Shown piece by piece: positions 55,201-63,371 of a DNA stretch of 64,000 nucleotides. Under the pieces are notes generated by a model, which was not told where the DNA came from, searched no databases, and saw only the letters and a program-made list of their open reading frames with translations. This DNA is from Candidatus Nitrospira allomarina (lineage in GTDB: Bacteria; Nitrospirota; Nitrospiria; Nitrospirales; UBA8639), in contig NZ_CP116967.1 in the NCBI RefSeq assembly GCF_032050975.1, positions 1,175,001-1,239,000 on the forward strand. Reading direction: 5' to 3'. The position numbers and the translations under genes are program-made. How positions within the stretch are numbered: position 1 is the first letter of the stretch; each line of letters starts with the position of its first letter.

Positions 55201-55821
55201 ACAGCAGAACTCTCGTCGCTCCAGGAGGTCATGTTGCTCCTCGCCGGCATCTCATATTTTCTTTACACGGCCGATGATCTCGCCAACGATGGTCTCGCTG
55301 CTCTATCCGACGGCGAGGAAGATCCAATCGCCACCTTCCTATCGTGGTCAGGTATTGTCCTGACACTGATGTTTCAAGGGTTTACTGTGCCTTATCAGGT
55401 GCTGGAGAAGTCACCATCCGATTGGTCGAAGGCAGACACGGCCACTGTGACATACTGGGGTGCCGGGTTCGTCCCAGTCGCTCTCAATCTGGCCTTTACA
55501 ATCTATTCATCGGTGAAGGCGAATTGTAAATACGCGCCTGTGGTAGGGCCTATTACACTGAGCGTTGCAGGGACGGGGCTCCTGGCAACCGGTATTTGGG
55601 CCTCGGTCGAACAAGCAAAGGACCCAAGCTATCAAAACGGATGGACCGAGGTTGGTAACATCATGGCGCCCATTCCCACGAGCTGTGCGTGGCTTCTACC
55701 GCTGAAGGACGCAACTGAGGGCATTTCGGTAGGCTTTCTATTAGCTCTTGCCGCGATTTGCGATTTTGGCACCTTGGTGACGACCATTGCGAGTGTGGCG
55801 TCGGATTCGTCCACGACATAA
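52243..55821 (+). CDS. giant multidomain protein, unknown
   Basis: 1192 residues, not recognised. No signal peptide is visible. Part 1 (about 30-420) is beta-rich with propeller-like blades (TVGNDNTSVLHFVRDQ, GENRYMVFALDLQGQLWLLRQT). Part 2 (about 430-520) is an Ig-like or carboxypeptidase-regulatory-like sandwich (EIVAVDQYGSPVPSVVINI). Part 3 (about 600-760) is a chain of amphipathic helices (DVANFFKHVFKDIVHILHTV, AIHVIKEVIIFLRELFEW). Part 4 (about 870-950) has hydrophobic helices. Part 5 (about 1020-1192) has several membrane-like segments (LTLMFQGFTVPYQVL, LSVAGTGLLATGIWASV). Binding head plus membrane-inserting tail suggests an effector or pore former; this is inference. GGGAGGGAGAC precedes the ATG. 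Confidence 0.8.
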   Translation: MTRTASGMTVSSSLIEDYLSVMTPPVASELTGKFIVVTNQVNGTLVNELLTVGNDNTSVLHFVRDQTSHSGWNQNLVPIPIMVPNPISTLLGFYDQGVLNVLVFYPATSGSSTQSVIWMQRSSEGYWNSMPSPPGILAKTTQADVYRDPKGNHFLYGISVTEAQPTFFLISRNESTDLWTQNFEMETASTTPAYLVVIGLQSTQLTILQPVTSAEGTTVNYRCGGIVGGVFQWAANSQWKNFPLATGPLTITRFHGLPATVGQSAFLVRTNNDQLFYVGDFFADAPTTLDLLATGTAPAGVQSMALGVDGENRYMVFALDLQGQLWLLRQTETESSGNPVFNPNWVSLGNALKVIACPTVMALGPEVFNVSLTEDVQHLSQKLVPNGEHSIYGSWFVQQLDGPTPPAQAPQTVSTYSTEIVAVDQYGSPVPSVVINIMADRATVIIANELAYHVSPQESAQIVTNTQGKLTVAIRAMTLTAPVLSINVPDYMSSGEWKACPADQGTLSRLAGQDLSLPVTGASLESAGILPSGYPEADTVASTIKTAGQLMWQKRTAPSAHFDLSQLDMPHWELDFTAESGPRIRPLSLEEAQDRIRSHANLEADFSFSDFWGDVANFFKHVFKDIVHILHTVENDVVNVIITVGHAVKKFVLQTVDDIGDFLEVLVNYIKKAIHVIKEVIIFLRELFEWSDILNTHAVIKYYINSVMTNLQASDQDAVSLIQEKFAALKSEVQSAFTNAEQVFESGLSFNQYANKQKGGSSIVLQGQPYHHTFHAHAARCNYVSSKAQHHFANTSSLAAALPPLADTSPFDTLYNMVQAQAKDFQDKTQSLQNFLQIQKSNPKKFFDVAMLDFLQAAEDVVVFVLDMVEDILIALLNLLGTAISTLQAALNKTIDIPILSWLYKYVITGTPENPGDDLTILDVLSLILAVPATILYKLLFGSKSDPAKPSPPFTSTQVSTITSSPIPWPSFKTGDTEALPKGGGPTAELSSLQEVMLLLAGISYFLYTADDLANDGLAALSDGEEDPIATFLSWSGIVLTLMFQGFTVPYQVLEKSPSDWSKADTATVTYWGAGFVPVALNLAFTIYSSVKANCKYAPVVGPITLSVAGTGLLATGIWASVEQAKDPSYQNGWTEVGNIMAPIPTSCAWLLPLKDATEGISVGFLLALAAICDFGTLVTTIASVASDSSTT

Positions 55822-55840
55822 CCTCTCAATGGATTACCCT

Positions 55841-55857
55841 GAAGCGGGCCCCGCTTT
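55841..55857 (+). terminator. weak stem-loop after giant gene
   Basis: AAGCGG and CCGCTT with a 3-base loop lie about 20 bases after the stop of the giant gene. No U-tract. The following gap to 56094 (about 240 bases) shows no gene. Confidence 0.35.
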
Positions 55858-56094
55858 CTCCGCCCAGAATAGGACATCAAGAATAAAGGACCAATGAAGT
55901 CTTTTTTTCAATGAATGCTTACCAGAGGGCATTAGTGCGAACCCCAACCTATAGATCACTTCATGTGTGAATAATCGGATCATCGTAGGTGGCAAGACCG
56001 CTCACAGGATTTTCCCTGCTATGTCGGAAAGGCACAAAGCTTTTTTATTGATGAGGGGATCACGCGGAGCCATCTTGGTCAGCCTTGCGGTGAA

Positions 56095-56559
56095 TTGTTG
56101 ACTCCGAAAATTTGGAAACCATCTCTCAATTTCCTGACGGGTTTGCCCTTTGTTCCCTATTTGGATACCGTCTTGCTTTGGTGTGTCGGTTTGGTCGTGT
56201 TTACCACCCTTGTCTCATGTTCGGAGAAAGGCCTTCACGATATGACTCCCGAGCAACTGTTAGCCTCAATTGAAACACACACGGCTCCGGTGATTGTGGA
56301 TGTCCGCTCGCAAAGTGAATACGATGCCGGGCATGTACCGGGCGCTGTGCATCTGCCTTTTTACGCCATTTGGAGCCGCCATAAAAAGATCAACGCCACA
56401 CCGAAGGACTCGATTGTCGTATATTGCGAGCATGGTCCGAGAGCGTGGATCGGTAAATTCGCTCTCTGGACGGCGGGGTATCAAAATATTGTGTACCTGG
56501 ACGGTCACATGTCAGGCTGGAAACAGCGGGGCATGCCCATGATAAACGGGGCCGAATAG
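56095..56559 (+). CDS. rhodanese-domain lipoprotein
   Basis: 154 residues from a TTG. A membrane segment (LDTVLLWCVGLVVFTTLVSCSEK) ends in a possible lipobox Cys. A rhodanese domain follows (about 52-150): IVDVRSQSEYDAGHVPGAVHLP, the active loop CEHGPRA with the catalytic Cys, and YLDGHMSGW. It would carry sulfane sulfur on the outer face of the inner membrane. It is the fifth rhodanese domain in the window, about 42 kb from the sulfur island. Start codon and leader are uncertain. Confidence 0.82.
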   Translation: MLTPKIWKPSLNFLTGLPFVPYLDTVLLWCVGLVVFTTLVSCSEKGLHDMTPEQLLASIETHTAPVIVDVRSQSEYDAGHVPGAVHLPFYAIWSRHKKINATPKDSIVVYCEHGPRAWIGKFALWTAGYQNIVYLDGHMSGWKQRGMPMINGAE

Positions 56560-56595
56560 CCGGATGAGTCCATCACACGTACCCTCCCCTACAAG

Positions 56596-57912
56596 TTACG
56601 CAATTTGCAACTTGGACAGACGGTTGGTCACGCCGGCTTTGACCGCCCGGTGAATGATCTCGGGGAAATCCACCGGTAGGACGCGTTCGGTGGCTTCCAA
56701 TGCCTGCCCGGCTGTATCAGCCACTTTCTCAATAGTCTCAAGGGCGAATCTTTTCGGCAGTCCCGCCCCTTCCACGGTCTGAATAAAATGCCGCCCGAGA
56801 ATGTCGCCGATTCGATAGTGCCGCTTGGTCCCCACCGACATGGCTAGTTTCATCTGTTTGCTTTCAATTTGACGCATTTCGAAGCTCGGCTGAGCGGTGA
56901 GGACGTCATAGAGGGGCGTCAGATGATAACTGCCTCCTGGATTGAGAAAAATGCTGAAATTTTTGGCGTGCCCGTCCGTTGCGCCAATAAGCCAGAAGAA
57001 GATTTGGGCCTTTAATACGGTTTCCTGGTCTTCAAGGGGGTGATCGCTGCCCTTGAGCAGATCAAGCACTTCGATCATTCCCGGTCCGCCTTCACTTTGA
57101 TATTTCCGGGTGGGCGGCACCGAAAGCGCCTGGCAACAATCCTCCTGCGGTAGCCGCAACAGCCGCTTGTCTTTTGTCCAGCGCCGGTCGAAGCGTTCGA
57201 TCACAAGCGATTTGGTCTCTCCGAATGTGTAGATGTCCGCCCGGTTGACCGGCAGGCCAAATGCAGCCGCCAGTTTCAGGCAATAGAATTCATTCTCGAC
57301 GCTATTCGAGAGGTCGAGTCCATTCGGCAATCGGCCGATCTGTTTTTTGAAAATATGGGAGGTGGGTGTGGAGCCGCGGGGCTTAAGCCATTTGCCCTTA
57401 TGCCGGAGCAGTGCGGTCTTTTCCTGCGCTCCGGCCAGTGATATTCGAAACGCATCATCACTGCTCAGCCCCAAAGGGGTTTGCGCCAATCCGTTGAGGA
57501 GCATTTCAATGGCCCTTTCATTGACGGGCTCCCCGGTGATCTTGGCGGAATCGTCGATCTCCTCTACGCCATCGTCCGCCCCCACAAATTGCAACGCCCC
57601 TACACAATCGCGGCCAATGGCAGCAAGCAAGCTATAGGCATCGGTTCCGCCCGCTCCGACTTTTTCCGCAACCCGACGGCGCAACGCATCCGAATCCGGC
57701 AATAGATTCTCGAACACGGCAGCGACCGGTTCTCCTCTATAGGCGTCTTCGCGCAAAGGGAGCGAGAGTGAGACCGGTAGGGCGTGTGGCCATCCTAACC
57801 AGTCCGGGTGGTACTGAAAGGCAATGGCTCCGCTTGTGGCCTTGTGGAGTTGACCGACCGGGTGGTTGTTCAGCAGCACGCGTAACGGGGCATGCCGGCG
57901 GTTGCGGGCCAT
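56596..57912 (-). CDS. hipA: HipA-type serine/threonine kinase toxin
   Basis: 438 residues, full length for HipA. It starts with the N-terminal subdomain (LLNNHPVGQLHKA...FENLLPDSDALRRRVAEKVGA). The kinase core shows ISLAGAQEKTALL (P-loop-like), TSHIFKK, the catalytic ATDGHAKNFSIF and LTPLYDVLTA (metal Asp). HipA in E. coli phosphorylates glutamyl-tRNA synthetase and causes persistence. Start overlaps the antitoxin stop by one base (TGATG), so the pair is translationally coupled. A sequence very near the HipB operator is upstream of the antitoxin. Confidence 0.93.
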   Translation of the reverse strand: MARNRRHAPLRVLLNNHPVGQLHKATSGAIAFQYHPDWLGWPHALPVSLSLPLREDAYRGEPVAAVFENLLPDSDALRRRVAEKVGAGGTDAYSLLAAIGRDCVGALQFVGADDGVEEIDDSAKITGEPVNERAIEMLLNGLAQTPLGLSSDDAFRISLAGAQEKTALLRHKGKWLKPRGSTPTSHIFKKQIGRLPNGLDLSNSVENEFYCLKLAAAFGLPVNRADIYTFGETKSLVIERFDRRWTKDKRLLRLPQEDCCQALSVPPTRKYQSEGGPGMIEVLDLLKGSDHPLEDQETVLKAQIFFWLIGATDGHAKNFSIFLNPGGSYHLTPLYDVLTAQPSFEMRQIESKQMKLAMSVGTKRHYRIGDILGRHFIQTVEGAGLPKRFALETIEKVADTAGQALEATERVLPVDFPEIIHRAVKAGVTNRLSKLQIA

Positions 57913-58163
57913 CAGAAAATATCCTCGATATCAGCCGCCGTCCCCTTCGATCGCGGCGCGATCCGGAACTCCAGATCGAGGACGCTGAGCACCGTCAGAA
58001 TCGTCTCCAGCGTCGCGGCCGGATTCCCCGTCTCGATGAGCGATATCGTCGCCTGGCGCAATCCGGTCTTTTCTCCGAGCTGCGTCTGGCTCAAGCCGCG
58101 TTGCTTTCGGGCCCGCCGGATCAGATTCCCGATCTGTTTCGGATTGCGTGCAAGGTCGGACAT
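57912..58163 (-). CDS. hipB: HipB-type antitoxin (XRE family)
   Basis: 83 residues. A Cro/CI helix-turn-helix covers about 10-65: IGNLIRRARKQRGLSQTQLGEKTGLRQATISLIETGNPAATLETILTVLSVL. The tail (LEFRIAPRSKGTAADIEDIF) may hold the toxin-contact part. It should bind the operator upstream of its own start and neutralise HipA. AGGTG lies 5 bases before the ATG. It is first in the two-gene operon. Confidence 0.93.
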   Translation of the reverse strand: MSDLARNPKQIGNLIRRARKQRGLSQTQLGEKTGLRQATISLIETGNPAATLETILTVLSVLDLEFRIAPRSKGTAADIEDIF

Positions 58164-58180
58164 GTTTCACCTCTACCCTT

Positions 58181-58243
58181 ATTATGCGCCAAAACGTATA
58201 AAATAACAATATCCTAATTAACGTATAAATTTATTTTATGCGC
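58181..58243 (-). promoter_or_regulatory. hipBA promoter with repeated operator-like sites
   Basis: On the minus strand, TTGTTA (58204-58209) and CATAAT (58181-58186) are 17 bases apart, a plausible sigma-70 promoter about 20 bases before the antitoxin start. The region carries two pairs of direct repeats: AACGTATAAA at 58193-58202 and 58220-58229, and TTATGCGC at 58182-58189 and 58236-58243. These overlap the promoter, as expected for autoregulation by HipB. Confidence 0.6.
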
Positions 58244-58681
58244 TAAAAGGAATAAGTAGGCTTTATCAGGACGGAATATAGGGAAGCTGCCTTATAAGCC
58301 AGCGTGCCCAGTTGTGTTGGTGGACGGGGCTAAAGTCTGGGTGATTTTACACACAAGGGATGAGGTCAACCACGAACTACTCTTGGATGGAATCCATTTT
58401 AGTTCATTGTTCAATAACGGTTTGGTTTCAGGAATCTGCCACATTCAATGTTAAAGCGGAATAAGCCCGTGGAAGAGTTACAACAACATCACCTTGGCCG
58501 TGGCCTGCAAGTTCATTCCGAAGAGGGGGAGAGATGAAAGTAACTTAGGGATGCCTTTACTTTGTCTAGCAGACCAAGAAAAATGTTTTAATTTCATTTA
58601 TGTTTGTTTTAAAAAGTTCGTCCAGTCATCATATAAAAACATATAATGACGCGAACAACTTCTAATTTCTCTTAAATTTTT
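58244..58681. other. 438-base gene-free region
   Basis: AT-rich DNA between the hipBA control region and the methyltransferase gene. No reading frame, repeat or RNA fold could be supported. Confidence 0.5.
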
Positions 58682-59371
58682 TTATTTGGTTTTCTCAAAT
58701 TCCAGGAAATACTGCCGTGAGAGGAAGGTGTGCTCCTTTGACAAAGTGAGTCCCACTTTCTCCATGTTCTCAATGACACGTTCTCTGGGAACCAGATGGT
58801 GTTTGGAGAAGCTGAGTTTGCCGGACCGCTCATCGTGGTAGAAATCGATGATGACGAGCCGTCCATTGGGTTTTAACGCGGATTTGATTTTGGCCCAGTA
58901 ATCCACATGATGTTCGACGTGATGATACGCATTGCACAAAAAGACCAGGTCCACGCTGTTTTCGGAAAGTAACGGATCGTCCGGTTTAGCCAGAATGAAT
59001 ATGGCCCGGTTGGCCATCCCGAGTTTCTCCAATTCCTGTTTGTTGTAGTCCAGCATTTTCTGCTCGATATCCACGGCCAGCACCTGTCCTGTCTCTCCAA
59101 CTGTTTTGGCAAACCGGCGTGTAAAGTACCCTGATCCTGCTCCCACATCAGCCACCACCATACCGGGCATGATGTTCAACGCTTCGACAACCTTTTCCGG
59201 CTGTTGGTAGTCGTCCCGTTCAGGCCGTTCAAGATTCTGGATGTAAGTGTCGATGTCCCACGGTTGATGTGAACAGCCGGCAGTCAGACCGGTAAGAAGA
59301 AACGCCAGCAGGAGGCAGCAAAACCCCAGGCGAGAATGTCGTGTGAATGAATTAATGGACTCTATTTTCAT
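58682..59371 (-). CDS. class I SAM methyltransferase with lipoprotein signal
   Basis: 229 residues. The N-terminus is a lipoprotein signal (FCCLLLAFLLTGLTAGCSH). The mature part is a Rossmann-type SAM enzyme: VADVGAGSGYFTRRFA (cofactor loop), VLAVDIEQKML (acidic ribose contact), VDLVFLCNAYHHVEHH and GRLVIIDFYHDER. The closest look is the UbiE/Methyltransf_11 group. GGGAG lies 8 bases before the ATG at 59371. Export would separate it from the SAM pool, so either it works in an unusual place or the domain has another use. Confidence 0.85.
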   Translation of the reverse strand: MKIESINSFTRHSRLGFCCLLLAFLLTGLTAGCSHQPWDIDTYIQNLERPERDDYQQPEKVVEALNIMPGMVVADVGAGSGYFTRRFAKTVGETGQVLAVDIEQKMLDYNKQELEKLGMANRAIFILAKPDDPLLSENSVDLVFLCNAYHHVEHHVDYWAKIKSALKPNGRLVIIDFYHDERSGKLSFSKHHLVPRERVIENMEKVGLTLSKEHTFLSRQYFLEFEKTK

Positions 59372-59485
59372 GATTGAATCTCCCATTTGTGAATGAATAG
59401 GCCTATGAGAAGAACTGTTAATTTATGGTATTTGCGTGGCCACGCTACAAGAGGATGAGAGATAGGCAGCCCAGCTTTCCTATCC

Positions 59486-60403
59486 TCATTTCCCTTTCGT
59501 CTCCTCCGGCGGACCCAGATGTTCGATCACATAACCGTCCGGCTGTGAAGGATGAACCATCTCCGTTCGTAGCCGGGGATGCCGCCGGGGTGGGAGGTAT
59601 CGCCATATACCGGCTCGCAGCTTCAGGAATGAGGGCACCGCCCAGCGCATCAATCGCGACGGTTCAGGAAAGCCGAATGCCCTAATGAGCGGAGGCTCCA
59701 ACAGGGCATAGATGGCCGAGCGAACCAGCGGGGCCAGTATTCTTGGAAACCAGCCTACAAACAGCTCAACCGTGGCGGTTCCGACACGGTGGTTGGATGG
59801 GGTGAAACGAAATCGTTCACGTTCATACTCGACATTGAAACGCTCAAAGGTCTGGTAATCCTCTGGAATTTCCTGGATTTGCATGCCTTTTCCGACGGCT
59901 CGCCAGAAGTAGAAGAGACCGAGGCATTCCTGCTCACACATGGGTCTCCAGCCATAATGCCGGTTCCACCGGATGGGTTCGAAGAGGAAGGTGGAAAGAA
60001 CATACAGAAAGTCTTCGTTCGCAATCGAAAAACGTCCATGCAACCGGTTGATTCGTTGGATGGCCCGCCGTCCCCGTTCACTGCTGTATCCCCATTCCAA
60101 CAATTCGCTGACTAGAATGTCGGTGTCGTCATAGCGTTTTTGAGTTCTTTGCCCGAATTCTCCGGTCCGATCCAGCAGCCCGGAAATACTCGGCACACAG
60201 AAGGTGCGAAACAAGGCCAACTCGAGAGCCCGGGTCGTGTCGAAGGAAAAATCGTAACAGGTGGACAAAAAGACAATACGTTCATGATCCCGTTCGGGAT
60301 TTAGCTTTTGGATTTTTTTGAGAATTGAATCTTTTCCCACCTTCAGCTTCACGCGTTTTTTTCGAGTGCCGCCTATCCCACCATACTCACTCCAAGGGAT
60401 CAA
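59486..60403 (-). CDS. MpaB/DUF2236-family oxygenase-like protein
   Basis: 305 residues. The DUF2236 pattern is visible: RIVFLSTCYDFSFDTTRALELALFRTFCVPSISGLLDRTGEF, TQKRYDDTDIL, INRLHGRFSIANEDFLYVLSTFLFEPIRWN and GKGMQIQEIPEDY. Members such as MpaB and latex-clearing protein act on hydrophobic chains, probably with heme; conserved His residues (NRLHGRF, WNRHYG) could bind it. No signal is seen. The gene is divergent from the LCAT-like gene. Substrate unknown. Confidence 0.82.
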   Translation of the reverse strand: MIPWSEYGGIGGTRKKRVKLKVGKDSILKKIQKLNPERDHERIVFLSTCYDFSFDTTRALELALFRTFCVPSISGLLDRTGEFGQRTQKRYDDTDILVSELLEWGYSSERGRRAIQRINRLHGRFSIANEDFLYVLSTFLFEPIRWNRHYGWRPMCEQECLGLFYFWRAVGKGMQIQEIPEDYQTFERFNVEYERERFRFTPSNHRVGTATVELFVGWFPRILAPLVRSAIYALLEPPLIRAFGFPEPSRLMRWAVPSFLKLRAGIWRYLPPRRHPRLRTEMVHPSQPDGYVIEHLGPPEETKGK

Positions 60404-60519
60404 CCGGATGGATGTAACCTAGCCAGGGATTAAAAGACTACAAGAGGACCACGATATTTATCGAAAGCCATAGTTCCGGGGCTTCTAGTCCCGCGAACCG
60501 CGGCTGGAGGATTTTTTTG

Positions 60520-61968
60520 ATGATCCGAATTTTTCTCCTTTGCGTGGGTGGCCTGTTTTCGCTAATCGGCTGTTCGGCCTTCCAAACTGTTCCGGATCTG
60601 GGCAATCTGTATAACAAATTGGCGCAGCAGGAGGACCCCCTTCGTAATCCGGTCATCGTCATTCCCGGAATCCTGGGTTCCCGCTTAGAAGAGGAAAATA
60701 CCGGAGAAGTGGTCTGGGGGGCATTCGGTTCGGGAGCGGTCGATCCGACAACGGCCGAAGGAGCGCGCTTATTGGCATTGCCTATGGCGCCTGGCGTAGC
60801 CCTGAATGATCTGCGGGATACCGTGAGGCAGGCCGGAGCTTTAGACCGGGTGGTCTTGAAGTTTCTTGGTATTCCCCTGGAACTGAATGCCTATTACAAC
60901 ATCCTACGCACCCTCGGTGTGGGAGGCTATCGTGACCAGCAACTGGCGGAGAGTCATGCGGTGCAATATGGCAACCGGCACTTTACCTGTTTTCAATATG
61001 CATACGACTGGCGGCGCGATCTGGTGGAATCTGCTCAGGGTTTGGACCGGTTTATCAAAGCCAAGGAAGCGGAAGTCCAGGAGGAGATCTTCAGACGGTT
61101 CGGAATGAAACGAAGCCCGGTGAAATTTGATCTGGTGGCGCACTCCATGGGAAGTCTGGTGGCCCGGTATTATCTACGTTTTGGGGCGGCCGATCTTCCC
61201 GCCGATGGCAGCCTGCCTCCCGTGACCTGGGAGGGTGCCAGACACGTGGATCATCTAGTGGTGATTGGTCCACCCAATGCGGGTTCGGTGGAAACCCTGA
61301 CAATTCTCGTGGATGGGTTAAAGCCAGCTCCCCTACTCTCGACATATCCGTCAGCCATCGTGGGCACGATGCCATCGGTGTATCAGTTGCTTCCCCGAAG
61401 CCGTCATCAGCCTTTATTAGATGTCAATGATCAACCGGTTACGAATGTGTTTGATCCAACCTTGTGGGAGCGGCACGGATGGGGATTGGCCGATCCATCT
61501 CAGGACTGGATTCTTGAGATATTGTTACCCGACATCGCCGACCCGCAGGAGCGGAGGAGAGTGGCGTTGGATCATCAACGAAAGGCCTTAGACCGGGCCA
61601 AGCAATTGACCTCCGCGTTGGACCTCACCGCGACGCCTCCGCCAACCACACGGTTATTGCTGGTTGCGGGGGATTCCATGCCGACCATGTCGGCGGCACA
61701 AATTCAAGAGGACGGGCGTCTGAAGATTACCAAGCATGCCCCAGGAGATGGAGTCGTCTTACGGCGAAGCGCGTTAATGGATGAGAGGAATGAGAAGATG
61801 CTGGGAAGCCGATTGACCTCGCCTATCCACTGGAGCCAGGTGCTGTTTATTTTCTCCGATCACCTGGGGATGACGAGGGACCCCGCATTTGTTGACAATA
61901 TTTTATATTTTTTATTGGAAAGCCCAAGGGGGGGTGCTATCGGGTCTAAGACGGGTCCTTCGTCATGA
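60520..61968 (+). CDS. LCAT-like lipase/acyltransferase lipoprotein
   Basis: 482 residues. A lipoprotein signal (LLCVGGLFSLIGCSAF) leads to an alpha/beta hydrolase of the lecithin:cholesterol acyltransferase family. Visible marks: NPVIVIPGILGSRLEEENTGEVVWG, YAYDWRRDLVESA, the nucleophile elbow VAHSMGSLVARYYLR (Ser about 209), and a late Asp/His region (APGDGVVLRRSAL, FSDHLGM). It would act on lipids or esters in the envelope. GGAGG lies 9 bases before the ATG at 60520 and overrides an upstream TTG. It converges with the M28 peptidase, 6 bases apart. Confidence 0.88.
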   Translation: MIRIFLLCVGGLFSLIGCSAFQTVPDLGNLYNKLAQQEDPLRNPVIVIPGILGSRLEEENTGEVVWGAFGSGAVDPTTAEGARLLALPMAPGVALNDLRDTVRQAGALDRVVLKFLGIPLELNAYYNILRTLGVGGYRDQQLAESHAVQYGNRHFTCFQYAYDWRRDLVESAQGLDRFIKAKEAEVQEEIFRRFGMKRSPVKFDLVAHSMGSLVARYYLRFGAADLPADGSLPPVTWEGARHVDHLVVIGPPNAGSVETLTILVDGLKPAPLLSTYPSAIVGTMPSVYQLLPRSRHQPLLDVNDQPVTNVFDPTLWERHGWGLADPSQDWILEILLPDIADPQERRRVALDHQRKALDRAKQLTSALDLTATPPPTTRLLLVAGDSMPTMSAAQIQEDGRLKITKHAPGDGVVLRRSALMDERNEKMLGSRLTSPIHWSQVLFIFSDHLGMTRDPAFVDNILYFLLESPRGGAIGSKTGPSS

Positions 61969-61974
61969 TGTTCT

Positions 61975-62970
61975 TCAAGGTTGGTTGGCCAAGTCCCTGA
62001 TGACATGTTGCAGTCCGGTGACCACTCGTGCGAGGTGGTCGAAGTGAATGTGATCAGGTGTATCGTTCGAGGTGTGGTAATTCGGATCCCGAAACAGAGC
62101 GGTATCCGTGACCATGAGGGCGGGGAATCCTTCCTGCCAGAATGCCCAATGATCCGACCAGCCTACTCCAGGCAACCACTCAGGTAACGCAGCCCCTTCT
62201 GAAGGAAACTGGGTGTGCTGTCGAAAGGACCATACCGCCTGCTGCACCCAATCCCTGTTCGCAAGGTTACTCACAAAACCGATGAAATTTCCCTTTGACG
62301 GGTAAATGAGGCTGAGCGGCGGTGGGTATCTTTGGCTGTTCGGTGCCTCTGTATAGTAGCCAATGGTTTCAAGGCTAAGCATGAGGATAATGCGTTCATT
62401 CTGCTGGCGACTGCGCTGGGCATACACGCGGCTCCCCATGCTTGGGGTTTGAAAAAATGGAGGTTCTTCGTTGGCGAAGGCCACAAATCTGAGAGTGCGA
62501 GAAACAGGGGATTGGGCGAATACCCGGGCCAGGGCCAACATCGCCGCGATTCCGGTCCCGTTATCATTCGCGCCGGGACTCCCTTTGACGGAATCATAGT
62601 GTGCGCCAATAAGAAGGATGTCTTCCCGGCGATCCGTCCCGCGTACCTCGGCTTCGATGTTTTCACAGATGTTTCCGGAAACGTCGAATTTTTGGCTGAG
62701 GACATCATATCCGGCGGCTTTGAATTCAGTGCGAATGTATTCGGCCGCGAGCATGAGTTTGTCATAGTGAAAGAGATTGCGTTCTCCTATTTGTGTGCTC
62801 AGCGTGTGGACATGGGTGTGAAGTTTTTGCTCCAGGTCACGTATTTCGTCGGTCGCTAATGGCAAGGCGCCTTGATAACTGCTCCCCGGCATCCAAATCA
62901 TTCCGTACCATCCTCCTGCACACACAACGATCAAGGTTCCCGCCATGACGACCCACCGTGAAGTGTTCAC
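61975..62970 (-). CDS. M28-family metallopeptidase
   Basis: 331 residues. An N-terminal membrane or signal segment (VVMAGTLIVVCAGGWYGMIW) precedes the peptidase domain. The two-zinc motifs are LLIGAHYDSVKGSPGANDNGTGI (His, Asp), FANEEPPFF (Glu pair), a middle LSLETIGYY and SDHWAFWQEGFPAL (late His). It is a likely exported aminopeptidase. The start is GTG with AAGGAGAAAG directly before it; an ATG seven codons later is possible. Confidence 0.88.
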   Translation of the reverse strand: MNTSRWVVMAGTLIVVCAGGWYGMIWMPGSSYQGALPLATDEIRDLEQKLHTHVHTLSTQIGERNLFHYDKLMLAAEYIRTEFKAAGYDVLSQKFDVSGNICENIEAEVRGTDRREDILLIGAHYDSVKGSPGANDNGTGIAAMLALARVFAQSPVSRTLRFVAFANEEPPFFQTPSMGSRVYAQRSRQQNERIILMLSLETIGYYTEAPNSQRYPPPLSLIYPSKGNFIGFVSNLANRDWVQQAVWSFRQHTQFPSEGAALPEWLPGVGWSDHWAFWQEGFPALMVTDTALFRDPNYHTSNDTPDHIHFDHLARVVTGLQHVIRDLANQP

Positions 62971-63371
62971 CTTTCTCCTTCGACCTTTCAGAATCAGGGC
63001 CGATTCATTCCTGCCCGTGTATCTGCCGACTGAGGTGCGGTGTTATTTGGCATTCCGAAGGATTGTTACGATAGGATTATGTGATGAAACAGGAATTGGA
63101 TCGTCATCAATTTTTATTAACCTTTGAATTTTTGGGATTGCTTGTGCCAGGGGGCTGGCCGGATACGCCTGGGATGAGCTTAAAAAGGTTATGAGGTGAT
63201 GCATCAGACTCAGCAATGTTTGAAGGTTCCGTCGCGGCATCCATCGGATTGCATCAATCACCAATTGTATGACTCATATGAGCGGCAACAATCGACTTCA
63301 TCACGGTTGCTTGTGAGCCGTGAGGGTATCTCTACATTCAACCGGCAGAGAATCAGCTCCCAAAACCGGTC

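Noticed and set aside
50845-55821. Prophage or phage-tail module
   Set aside because: Collar-like patterns are present, but no capsid, terminase, integrase, lysis or tail-assembly genes are nearby and two proteins carry signal peptides.
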